Shown: piece after piece, positions 26,594-34,786 of the stretch
How the letters are laid out: each line of letters begins with the position of its first letter
Numbering within the stretch: the stretch's first letter is position 1
From: Mycolicibacterium thermoresistibile
GTDB lineage: Bacteria; Actinomycetota; Actinomycetes; Mycobacteriales; Mycobacteriaceae
Reading direction: 5' to 3'
Assembly (NCBI RefSeq): GCF_900187065.1
Contig: NZ_LT906483.1
Location: forward strand, 3,410,001-3,474,000
DNA length: 64,000 nt
The notes under the pieces: model-generated
Seen by the model: only the letters and a program-made list of their open reading frames with translations
Told to the model about the DNA's origin: nothing
Database searches by the model: none
Translations under genes and position numbers: made by a program

Positions 26594-27754
26594 TCAGTCC
26601 TTTTCACTCGAGAGGATGGTCACCGCTGAGACCGCGGTCGGTCCGCCGATGTTGTGCGCCAACGCTACCCGCGCGCCGTCGACCTGGTTCTCGGCCTCGC
26701 CGCGCAACTGGTTGAACAGCTCGTAGCACTGGGCGACGCCGGTGGCGCCCGGCGGATGGCCCTTGGCCTTCAGCCCACCGCTGGGGTTGACGGGGATCGA
26801 GCCGCCGACGTAATTCTCCCGGCCCTCGACGATCTTGTACGCCTCGAACCGATCGGCGAAGCCCAGGTCCTCGTAGCTGATCAGCTCGACGCCGGTGAAG
26901 CAGTCGTGCACCTCGGCGACGTCGATGTCCTTCGGGGTCACGCCGGCCATCTTCATCGCCGCCTTCGCGGCCCGCACCGTGGGCGGGAAGGTCGTCATAT
27001 CCTGCTTGTGCTGGTGCATGACGCGGTCCATGCCGATACCGACGCCGCGCACCCAGACCGGCCGGTCGGTGTAGCGGTCGACGACGTCCTCGGCCGCAAG
27101 GATCACCGCGGCCGCACCGTCGCTCTGCGGGGTGCAGTCGTAGAGACCGAAGGGTTCGACGACGATCGGGGCCGCCAGCGCCTGCTCGACGGTGATCTCG
27201 TAGCGCAGTTGGGCCTTCGGGTTCTTCAGCGCGTGGAAGTGGTTCTTGACCGCCACCATCGCCAGGTGCTCCTTGGTGGCGGGCGACTCGTGCAGATACC
27301 GGGTGACGTGCAGCGCGAAGTTCGCCGGTGCCACCAGCCCGAGCGGATAGTCCCATGCGTTGTCGCGCGTCATCGCCGCCCACTCCCAGAAGGTAGTGTT
27401 CGACGACGTCTCCCGCACCTTGTCCGCGCCGACGACGAGCACCACGTCGTACATCCCCGAGGCGATCGCCATCACGCCGTTACGGACGGCGTCGTTGCCG
27501 GTGGCGCAGGCGTTTTCGACGCGCGTCACCGGGATGTCGGTGAGATCCAGGGTGTCGGCCAGGATCCCGGACGGGAACCCGTCGGTGGTCGACAGCTCAC
27601 CGAACCAGGCCGCCTCGATCTCGGACTTGGAGATGCCCTTGTCGACATTGGCGACGGCCTCGGCGTACGCCATCGGCACGAGATCCTTGATGCCCAACTC
27701 GAAATGCTCACCGAACGGCGTCATTCCCGCGCCGACAATGGCCACTCGTCTCAC
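26594..27754 (-). CDS. thiolase family protein (SCP2-thiolase/acetyl-CoA acyltransferase)
   Basis: A 386-residue thiolase. The nucleophile Cys is present in NACATGNDAV near residue 84, His/Cys motifs appear in HDCFTGVEL near residue 285 and GHPPGATGVAQ near residue 340. It should be catalytically competent for thiolytic cleavage, in contrast to the thiolase-like protein at 10059. GTG start overlaps the OB-fold fusion gene stop by 4 bp, so the two probably act as a complex. Confidence 0.92.
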   Translation of the reverse strand: MRRVAIVGAGMTPFGEHFELGIKDLVPMAYAEAVANVDKGISKSEIEAAWFGELSTTDGFPSGILADTLDLTDIPVTRVENACATGNDAVRNGVMAIASGMYDVVLVVGADKVRETSSNTTFWEWAAMTRDNAWDYPLGLVAPANFALHVTRYLHESPATKEHLAMVAVKNHFHALKNPKAQLRYEITVEQALAAPIVVEPFGLYDCTPQSDGAAAVILAAEDVVDRYTDRPVWVRGVGIGMDRVMHQHKQDMTTFPPTVRAAKAAMKMAGVTPKDIDVAEVHDCFTGVELISYEDLGFADRFEAYKIVEGRENYVGGSIPVNPSGGLKAKGHPPGATGVAQCYELFNQLRGEAENQVDGARVALAHNIGGPTAVSAVTILSSEKD

Positions 27755-28956
27755 GACGCAACTCCTTCCGCCCGCCCCGGCCAGAACGCGTATCCGTAGT
27801 CCGGGATGCCCGATCTCATCGCGATGCGCCGCAGCACCACCGCACCCGGCTGACCGACCGTCGTCTCCCCCGCCGGCACGCCGGTCACCTTGAGCAGCAC
27901 CCGCACCGGGCTGCCGTCGAGCTGTACGACGGCCAGCGAGTACGGGCTGGGCAGGTCGGGCACCGGAATGCGGATGGTGGTGTGGGTGTATACGGTGCCG
28001 GTGCGCGGCAACGGTTCGAGCCGGTACTCGGTGGCGAGCGTGCCGCCGTCGTCGACCCGCAACCGCGGCGGGAACTGCGGTGCGCCGTCGATGCCCGGCC
28101 GCTCGTCGAAAACCGCAGCCTCCCAGCGGATCTTCGGCTCGAACGCGCGGTTGTAGGCGGGCATCGAGATCGGGATACCGTTGCCCTCGGCGTAGGTGAA
28201 CCTGGGCAGTTCGCGCGGTTCGACCTCGTCGCGGGTCACCGTCACCTCACCCGGCGCCAGGTCCGCGACGCTGATCGTGGCCTGCTCGACTCCGATGACC
28301 AGCCCGGATCCCTTGCCCTCGATCGCCTCGGCCAGCGCCCGGATCAGCCCGGAGGCCGACACCGTGCGGTCCTCGACGGCGCCGGAAGTGTCGACGGCCT
28401 TGCCCAGCTGCGCGGCGGGCACACCGGCGGCCGCGGCCACCCGACCACGCAGATCCAGCCTGTCCAGCGTCGCGCGCACGCCGACCTCGCGCTGCAGACG
28501 CGGATCGGGGTAGGTGTGCCGCGATCCGTCGTCGCTGCGCGCCACCAGCGGAAGGCTGCGGGTCTGCCGTGCGCGGACCACCAGCTCGGCGCCGCGATCA
28601 CCGGTCAGCGCGGCGGCGGCCCCGGCGGCGGCGTCGTTGTCGTCGGCGCCGATGACCAGGGTGCCCGGCGCGGCGCTCACGAGCTGGTCGAGTACCGCGG
28701 GGGCACCGCCGAGCACCTCGGACACCGGGGTGTCGGCGGGAAGTCCCAGAGCCGCCACCAGCACGGCGCCGTTCCCGCCCTCGACGAGCGGGAAGTTGCG
28801 GGTCACCAGCACGACGGCGCGCGCCTGCGCCCCGGGGTCGGCGGCCCGGCCGGCAGCGACGGCCATGGTGAGCGCGTCCTCGTCGGGCCCCTTGACCCGG
28901 CGTTTACCGCTGGTCCACGGCGGAAGGTACGTGCCGATCGACACGATGTGAGTCAT
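27751..28956 (-). CDS. HMG-CoA-synthase-like/OB-fold fusion protein, likely thiolase partner
   Basis: A 401-residue two-part protein. Residues 1-230 follow the HMG-CoA synthase/KAS III pattern (IVSIGTYLPPW at the start, TLVIGADDNDAA near residue 110) but show no nucleophilic Cys. Residues about 265-395 form a DUF35-like OB-fold (GTVYTHTTIRIP, SLAVVQLDG). The zinc-ribbon Cys pairs of DUF35 are absent (PQFPPRLRVDDGG). It is therefore probably a non-catalytic partner of the thiolase that follows with a 4-bp overlap. ATG at 28954-28956 with GAGG upstream. Confidence 0.72.
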   Translation of the reverse strand: MTHIVSIGTYLPPWTSGKRRVKGPDEDALTMAVAAGRAADPGAQARAVVLVTRNFPLVEGGNGAVLVAALGLPADTPVSEVLGGAPAVLDQLVSAAPGTLVIGADDNDAAAGAAAALTGDRGAELVVRARQTRSLPLVARSDDGSRHTYPDPRLQREVGVRATLDRLDLRGRVAAAAGVPAAQLGKAVDTSGAVEDRTVSASGLIRALAEAIEGKGSGLVIGVEQATISVADLAPGEVTVTRDEVEPRELPRFTYAEGNGIPISMPAYNRAFEPKIRWEAAVFDERPGIDGAPQFPPRLRVDDGGTLATEYRLEPLPRTGTVYTHTTIRIPVPDLPSPYSLAVVQLDGSPVRVLLKVTGVPAGETTVGQPGAVVLRRIAMRSGIPDYGYAFWPGRAEGVAS

Positions 28957-29000
28957 CAAACCTCGTTTCCGACGGCGCCCGCAGGCGATCAACCGTTTCT

Positions 29001-29024
29001 AATACGCTATATAGTTAACGCATT
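29001..29024. promoter_or_regulatory. operator-like imperfect palindrome
   Basis: The arms AATACGCTA and TAACGCATT (7 of 9 complementary) flank TATAGT, between the divergent minus operon (start 28956) and the SDR at 29069. The site is AT-rich in a GC-rich setting. Its core CGCTATATAG (29005-29014) recurs inverted at 41328-41337. Confidence 0.45.
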
Positions 29025-29068
29025 CGACACAACATTGACTGTCGATGAATTTCCAGGGAGGACACACG

Positions 29069-29920
29069 TTGGCCGAAACCAGATCGCTGACCGACCGCGC
29101 CGTCATCGTCACCGGCGCGAGCCGCGGCATCGGGCGCGAGATCGCGGTCCGGGTGGCCGCCGACGGGGCACGAGTCGGGCTGCTGGCCCGCACCGAGACC
29201 CCGAACCCGAAGCTCGCCGGCACGCTCGCCGAGACCGCCGAGGCGGTGCGGGCGGCCGGCGGGCAGGCCTACGAGGCGGTCTGCGACGTCCGCGACGCCG
29301 ACTCCGTGGCGGCCGCCGTGGCCGACATCGCCGACGCGTTCGGCGGCATCGACGTCGTGGTGAATAACGCCGGAGCGCTCGACCTGCGACCGACATCGGC
29401 GTTGCCACCCAAGAACTTTCGCCGGCTACTCGCGGTGAACGTGGAGGGGCCGTTCGCCGTCGTGCAGGCGGCGCTGCCGCACCTGCGCCGCTCGGACAAC
29501 GCGCACATCGTCAACGTGTCGCCGCCGGTGAACCTCGCCCCCGCCTGGATCGGCGCGCACACCGGCCATACCGTCGGCAAGTACGCCGAGAGCCTGCTGA
29601 CCATCGGCTGGGCGGCGGAGTTCGCCTCGATTCCCGTCGCGGTCAACTCGCTGTGGCCCGCCACGACTGTGGCGAGCACCGGCATGCTGGTCGCGATGGG
29701 CGACGAGGTCAGGGCGCAGGCGCGGGATCCACGGATCATGGCCGACGCTCTGCACGCCCTGGTCACCCGGCCGGCCGACTGCACCGGCAACTTCTATACC
29801 GACGAACAGATCCTGCGCGAGGAAGGCGTCGCCGACCTCACCGGCTACCGGCTCGCGGCCAGCGAGGATGATCTGGTTCCGAACTTCTATCTCGAATCCA
29901 CCCCGCTCCCGACGATCTAG
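29069..29920 (+). CDS. HSDL2-like SDR with His in place of the catalytic Tyr
   Basis: A 283-residue SDR of the HSDL2-like group. VIVTGASRGIGREIA starts near residue 10, NNAGALDLRP near residue 101 and NVSPPVNL near residue 148. The catalytic Y-x-x-x-K of the group (YTxAKYGMS) reads HTVGKYAES, with His167 (CAT, 29567-29569). The TTG start at 29069 has AGGGAGG upstream; the in-frame ATG at 29045 lacks one. It may be a low-activity or non-catalytic protein, or a sequence variant. It leads the operon with the acyl-CoA dehydrogenase pair. Confidence 0.85.
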   Translation: MAETRSLTDRAVIVTGASRGIGREIAVRVAADGARVGLLARTETPNPKLAGTLAETAEAVRAAGGQAYEAVCDVRDADSVAAAVADIADAFGGIDVVVNNAGALDLRPTSALPPKNFRRLLAVNVEGPFAVVQAALPHLRRSDNAHIVNVSPPVNLAPAWIGAHTGHTVGKYAESLLTIGWAAEFASIPVAVNSLWPATTVASTGMLVAMGDEVRAQARDPRIMADALHALVTRPADCTGNFYTDEQILREEGVADLTGYRLAASEDDLVPNFYLESTPLPTI

Positions 29921-29927
29921 GAGAGCT

Positions 29928-31076
29928 GTGAGCCAGTTCGACGCCCTGCGCGCCAACGAACCCGAACTCGCCGACTTACGGGCCTCGGTGCGCGAATTCC
30001 TGGAAAGAGACCGCGCCGAGTTCGGCTGGGAACCCGACGTCGACTCCTGGCTGGGCCAGTGGGACGAGGGCTTCTCCGCCCGCCTGGCCGCCGCCGGATA
30101 CGTCGGGATGACCATCCCGAAGGAGTACGGCGGACACGGCCTGACCCACCTGCACCGGTACGTGGTGACCGAGGAGCTGCTGGCCCAGGGCGCGCCGGTG
30201 GCCGCGCACTGGGTCGCAGACCGTCAGGTCGTGCCCGGGCTGCTGGCCTACGGCACCGAGGAGCAGCGCCAGCGGCTGCTCCCCCGCATCGCCGCCGGGA
30301 AGTTCTTCTCCTCCATCGGGATGAGCGAACACGGCGCGGGGTCGGACCTGGCCGCCGTGCAGACGAAGGCGGTCAGGACCGACGGCGGCTGGGTGCTCAA
30401 CGGCACCAAGGTGTGGACCAGCGGTGCGCACAAGGCCCATCAGGTCGTCGTGCTGGCCCGCACCAGCCCGCCGGATCCGCAGAAGCGGCACGCCGGGTTC
30501 AGCCAGTTCCTGGTGCCGTGCGACGCCAAGGGCGTGCGGATCGAACCGATCCTGCTGATGAACGGCGACCACCACTTCAACGAGGTCTCCTTCGAAGACG
30601 TGTTCATCCCGGACGCGGATGTGCTCGGCGAGATCGGCAACGGCTGGCACCAGGTGACCGCCGAGCTGTCCTTCGAGCGCAGCGGGCCCGAGCGGATCCT
30701 GTCGACGGTGCCGCTGATCGTCGCGGCGATCCGCCTGCTGGGCAACACCCCCGGCACCGATGACACCACCGCCAGGATCGTGGGTGACCTTCTGGGACGG
30801 CTGATCTCACTGCGGCAGCTGTCGGTGTGGGTGGCGCGCACGCTGTCCGAGCACAAGGACGCCGCCAACCAGGCCGCACTGGTCAAGGATCTGGGCACAC
30901 GCTTCGAACAGGATTCGATCGAGGTGATCGCCGATGTGCTCGACCGGGTGTCGCCGACACCTCAGATCGCGGCGCTGACCGCCACCGCGATCCTGCACAA
31001 GCCGATCTTCACGCTGCGCGGCGGCACCAACGAGGTGCTGCGCGGCGTCGTCGCACGAGGAATGGGGTTGCGATGA
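29928..31076 (+). CDS. acyl-CoA dehydrogenase, large partner of a second pair
   Basis: A 382-residue FadE-like protein. GMSEHGAGSDLAAVQTKAV lies near residue 127 and LRGGTNEVLRGVVARGMGL is the C-terminus. GTG start at 29928 after GGAGAG. Its stop overlaps the next acyl-CoA dehydrogenase start by ATGA, repeating the gene arrangement at 20701/21897. A heterotetrameric dehydrogenase is inferred. Confidence 0.9.
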   Translation: MSQFDALRANEPELADLRASVREFLERDRAEFGWEPDVDSWLGQWDEGFSARLAAAGYVGMTIPKEYGGHGLTHLHRYVVTEELLAQGAPVAAHWVADRQVVPGLLAYGTEEQRQRLLPRIAAGKFFSSIGMSEHGAGSDLAAVQTKAVRTDGGWVLNGTKVWTSGAHKAHQVVVLARTSPPDPQKRHAGFSQFLVPCDAKGVRIEPILLMNGDHHFNEVSFEDVFIPDADVLGEIGNGWHQVTAELSFERSGPERILSTVPLIVAAIRLLGNTPGTDDTTARIVGDLLGRLISLRQLSVWVARTLSEHKDAANQAALVKDLGTRFEQDSIEVIADVLDRVSPTPQIAALTATAILHKPIFTLRGGTNEVLRGVVARGMGLR

Positions 31077-32128
31077 GCGCACTTTCGGGCGGGGTGTTCG
31101 CCACCGACACCGCCGACGACTACACCGACCTGCGCCAGCTCGTCGACGACATCGGGCGCCGGTCGTTCGACGCCCGCATCGGCACCCGGCGGGTGCCCGA
31201 CCAGTTCGACGACGAGCTGTGGGGCAACCTCTCCGACACCGGGCTTACCCGGTTGACCAGCGACCCCGATCTCGGCGCCGGCCCCAACGAGCTCGCCGTC
31301 GTGCTGTCCGGCATCGCCCGGTACGCGGGTGCGGTTCCACTGGCCGAGACCGATGCGCTCGCCGGCTGGCTGGGCCGCGAGGCGGGCCTCGACCTGCCCG
31401 ACGGGCCGCTGACCGTCGCGATCGCCGAACACTCCGGTGACGGACCCGTGAAAGCCGTCGACGTCCCGTGGGCGCGGGCCGCCGCGGCGGTGCTTCTCGC
31501 GGTGCGGACCCCGGACGGGGCACGCATCGGAATCACATCGAACCCGCAGGTCGTCGACGGGCACAATGCCGCGGGTGAGCCCCGCGGCCGGGTGACCGTC
31601 GATCTCGGTGCTGTCACGTTGGCGTCGGTCGACGACGCCGTCCTCACCGAGCTCACCCTGCGCGGCGCCTGGTGCCGCGCCGTGCAGATCGTCGGCGCGC
31701 TCGACACCGCGGCGGCGATGACGGTCAGGCACACCGCCGAACGCGAACAGTTCGGCCGCTCGCTGAGCAAGTTCCAGGCGGTGCAGCACGCGCTGGCTGG
31801 GATGGCCGGTGAGATCGAACGTGCCAGAGCGGCGGCATCCTTGGCGGTCGCAGCCGCCGCTGATTACGGATTCGCGGCACCGCGAACCGAATTCGCGATC
31901 ACCGCCGCGCGGGTGACTGCCGGCCGTGCCGTCACCGCGGTGACGACGAGCGCCCACCAGCTGCACGGGGCCATCGGCGTGACCGCCGAGCACCCGCTGT
32001 GGTCGGTGACGCTGCGCGCTCAGGCCTGGGCCGACGAGTTCGGCACCACCGCCGGGTACGCACGCCGACTCGGCCGTCTAGCACTCGAATCGGCGAATCC
32101 GTGGGACCTGGTCATCGGCAACGTCTAA
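31073..32128 (+). CDS. acyl-CoA dehydrogenase, small partner of a second pair
   Basis: A 351-residue degenerate family member. It retains REQFGRSLSKFQAVQH near residue 224 and HQLHGAIGVTAEHPLW near residue 300, but lacks the GGTxE ending. The stop codon TAA is part of the CTAA target duplication of the IS1380 element, so the element landed directly at the gene end and the reading frame appears intact. Overlaps the preceding gene by 4 bp. Confidence 0.85.
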   Translation: MSALSGGVFATDTADDYTDLRQLVDDIGRRSFDARIGTRRVPDQFDDELWGNLSDTGLTRLTSDPDLGAGPNELAVVLSGIARYAGAVPLAETDALAGWLGREAGLDLPDGPLTVAIAEHSGDGPVKAVDVPWARAAAAVLLAVRTPDGARIGITSNPQVVDGHNAAGEPRGRVTVDLGAVTLASVDDAVLTELTLRGAWCRAVQIVGALDTAAAMTVRHTAEREQFGRSLSKFQAVQHALAGMAGEIERARAAASLAVAAAADYGFAAPRTEFAITAARVTAGRAVTAVTTSAHQLHGAIGVTAEHPLWSVTLRAQAWADEFGTTAGYARRLGRLALESANPWDLVIGNV

Positions 32129-33823
32129 CCTCGATTTTGCATCGAGTTGACGCGGAGTTGCTTTGAACGCTGGTTGTGTTGCTGGGGCGGTTTTTTTGGT
32201 ATGACGGCATGATCGGTCGTCCCGTGTCGCCGGGTGGGGCGGGCTTTCCCAGGGCCTGTGGTTCTTTCGTGATCGGTGGTCAAGGGGGCTGGCGGTTATC
32301 CGAAGGCGGTGCGCAGGTGTTGCCAGGCGGTGACGATCGCTGCGGCCCATCGCCAGGTGGCGTCGATGCGTAGCCGTAGTTGGCGGGCGCCGCGGGTGAT
32401 GCGGGCGGCGACGTGCAGGACGCGGTAGCGGAAAGTGTTGATCTCGGCGCGGGCCAGCCCGGGCTGGTTGCGGAAGCCGATGAGTCTGGTCCAGGTGACC
32501 AGGTCGGCGGCGGCCAGCACGATTTCCAGCCAGGCGGCGTTGGCCCAAAACGAGTGACACGGCAGGTTGCGCAGGCCGGTGGCTTTGAGTTCGCGGATGC
32601 GGTCTTCGACGCGGGCGTGCTGGCGATGACGTAGCTCCAGGCCGGCGACTTGCCCGGGCACCACGCCGTGGGGTGTGTCGGTGATGAACGCGGTGACGCG
32701 CATCCCGTCGGCGTCGGTGAACCGTAACTGTGCACCCGGATGGGGGCGCTCCTTGCGCAGGATCAGTCGGGTGCCGGGCGGCCAGCTCTCGAGGTTGACC
32801 AGGTCGGTGGCCTCGGCGACCCAGGCCCCGTCGCGGATTCCGCCGCGGGTGTCGATGGCCGGATACCAGCATGAACCGAGGTTGAGGGTGTCCACGGCGT
32901 CCTGGACGCGAACGTCGACGGGGTAGCCGAACGAGAACCCCACCCCGGCAGTGCGGCAGGCCTCGGCGAACTTATGGGTGGCCCCGGCGGTGTCGCAGCG
33001 CACCAACACCTTCGGCTTATCGGGGTCGCCGGGTTGATCGGGGTCGGGCTGCCACGCTGGGGGCAGCGCGGCCAGGGCCTGCTCCAGGACAATGATGTGA
33101 TCGCTGGCGGTGTTGGCACCGGCGTTGCCGGTGCGCAACAGCCCGCCCAGAGCTTCCCCACCGGCGATCTCCGGGCGGTCCAAAAACGCCAGCAGCGGAT
33201 GGTGGCCGAACGTCTTCTTCCAGGTCGGCGTGGCGCCGGCTTTGTTGTCGGAGTGATCGATGACCAGGGTCGCATCGAGGTCGATGTGCAACCAGTCCTG
33301 ATCAGCGGGGGCCGCTCCGGCGTCCCAGGCCGCCGCTCGCGCGGCGGCCCGCGCGGCCCGCACCGCGGGCAGGTGGGCGGCGTCGATGCGCTCATCGACC
33401 AGCCGCCACATCGTCGTCGTCGACGCCGCGGCACCGAACACATGCTCACGATCGCCGCACAGCTGGCCGACCCCGTCGATGCAGACCGCCCCGTCGGCGA
33501 CCGCGGCGGCCAGATCAGCGAAGACATCACCGGGGGCGTAAACCCACGGGCCCCGGTAGGTGTCGACCAAAGCTACGGTGACCTGCGTTGATAGGCCCGT
33601 GCGGTCGGCGAGTTCACGCACCATGCCCATCCCGGCGTGCGACACGACGCCGTGGCCGTCGGCTGAGACTTTCACCCGTGGTGCGACCGCGATATTCTTC
33701 ACCTGCGAGGTGCCTTTCCGTGGGAACGATCCGAACCTTAGACAAGTCCGATTATTCCTTACAGGACAGGCACTTTCGCTTATCTACACGCCATCAAGGG
33801 CAACATTCCACGAAAAATCCGGG
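32129..33823 (-). mobile_element. IS1380 family insertion sequence, complete
   Basis: A 1695-bp element. The left end CCTCGATTTTGCATCGAG and the inverted right end CCCGGATTTTTCGTGGAA are imperfect terminal repeats. A 4-bp direct duplication CTAA flanks it at 32125-32128 and 33824-33827. It carries one transposase gene and looks able to move. Confidence 0.82.
32296..33702 (-). CDS. IS1380 family transposase
   Basis: A 468-residue DDE transposase of the usual IS1380 length. The first acidic residues lie in HIDLDATLVIDHSDNKAGA near residue 140, and PKVLVRCDTAGATHKF near residue 232 supplies the second. C-terminal parts such as RVEDRIRELKATGLRNLP (near residue 378) hold the candidate catalytic Glu. 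No frameshift or stop is seen, so it is probably functional. Confidence 0.92.
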   Translation of the reverse strand: MKNIAVAPRVKVSADGHGVVSHAGMGMVRELADRTGLSTQVTVALVDTYRGPWVYAPGDVFADLAAAVADGAVCIDGVGQLCGDREHVFGAAASTTTMWRLVDERIDAAHLPAVRAARAAARAAAWDAGAAPADQDWLHIDLDATLVIDHSDNKAGATPTWKKTFGHHPLLAFLDRPEIAGGEALGGLLRTGNAGANTASDHIIVLEQALAALPPAWQPDPDQPGDPDKPKVLVRCDTAGATHKFAEACRTAGVGFSFGYPVDVRVQDAVDTLNLGSCWYPAIDTRGGIRDGAWVAEATDLVNLESWPPGTRLILRKERPHPGAQLRFTDADGMRVTAFITDTPHGVVPGQVAGLELRHRQHARVEDRIRELKATGLRNLPCHSFWANAAWLEIVLAAADLVTWTRLIGFRNQPGLARAEINTFRYRVLHVAARITRGARQLRLRIDATWRWAAAIVTAWQHLRTAFG

Positions 33824-33988
33824 CTAACCGGGTAGGTTCGTGCGGTGGCGTACGTGCGGAAAGTGCGCACTGCCTCGGGCGCGGTGGCGGTGCAGGTGGC
33901 CCGCAAAGACCGGGGTCGAGTGGTGATTGTCGCTTGCCAGGGTGATGGGACCACCTGATTGCCAAGGGGATGGGACCACCGTGGCGCG

Positions 33989-34786
33989 TTACTGAGGATG
34001 CTCGTCGTCGGGGCCGGGGTCAAGCTGGGGTCGGGTGCGTTGTCGGTAGGACGGTCCCTCGATGACCAGGGTGTGGGCCGCGGAGGTCAGCCGGTCAATG
34101 GCTGATTGGGCGAGCAGGGTGTCGGCGGTCATGGTCAGCCATTCGGCGGGCTCGCGGTTCGACGTCACGATGGTGGTCTTGGTGCGGTGGCGTTCGACGA
34201 CGATTTCGTAGAAGTCGCTGGTTTCGGTGGCGTCGAGGGGTCGTAGCGCGAAGTCGTCGATGATGAGGACGTCGACGGCGGCCAGTCGGCGGATCTCGGC
34301 TTCGACGGTGTGGTCGAGCCGGGCGGCGCGTAGCCGGGTGAACAGTTTGTCGGCGCGGCCGAACACGACGGTGTGGCGGCGACGAATAGCCATGTGCCCC
34401 AATGCTGTTGCCAGATGAGTTTTGCCAACACCAACGGGTCCGAGGACGATGGCGGACTGGCCGGCGTCGAGGAACCGCAGTGAGGTCAGATCGCCGAGCA
34501 GGGTGCGGTCATAGCGCAGGTCTTCATGTGCGGCCCAGGTGTCGAACCGCATGGTGGGGTCGAGCCCGGCTTTGGCCGCTCGTAGTGCGGCGGAGCGGGA
34601 TTCGCGTCTGGAGACCTCGTCGGCGAGCAGTGTTTCGAGAAAGCCGATGTGGCTGAGTTTGTGTTGGCGGGCCAGGGCGGCGCGTTCGGGCAGGGTGTCG
34701 GCCATCGCTCCGAGTTTGAGGGCCTTGAGCAGGCTGAGCAGATCAGCGCCGATAGGGTCGGTGGCGCCACGGTGGGTGGTGGTCAT
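33989..34786 (-). CDS. istB: IS21 family transposition helper ATPase IstB
   Basis: A 265-residue AAA+ ATPase of normal IstB length. The Walker A is GPVGVGKTHLATALGH near residue 111 and the Walker B is DVLIIDDFALRP near residue 170. IstB loads onto target DNA and directs the IstA transposase. It lies 1 bp after the istA stop, the standard order istA-istB. It is intact, although its partner istA is broken here. Confidence 0.95.
   Translation of the reverse strand: MTTTHRGATDPIGADLLSLLKALKLGAMADTLPERAALARQHKLSHIGFLETLLADEVSRRESRSAALRAAKAGLDPTMRFDTWAAHEDLRYDRTLLGDLTSLRFLDAGQSAIVLGPVGVGKTHLATALGHMAIRRRHTVVFGRADKLFTRLRAARLDHTVEAEIRRLAAVDVLIIDDFALRPLDATETSDFYEIVVERHRTKTTIVTSNREPAEWLTMTADTLLAQSAIDRLTSAAHTLVIEGPSYRQRTRPQLDPGPDDEHPQ

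Noticed and set aside
32078..32872. Minus-strand frame overlapping the end of IS1380 and the FadE gene
   Set aside because: Pro/Arg/His-rich shadow of the IS1380 transposase; it crosses the IS end, so it cannot be an old gene.
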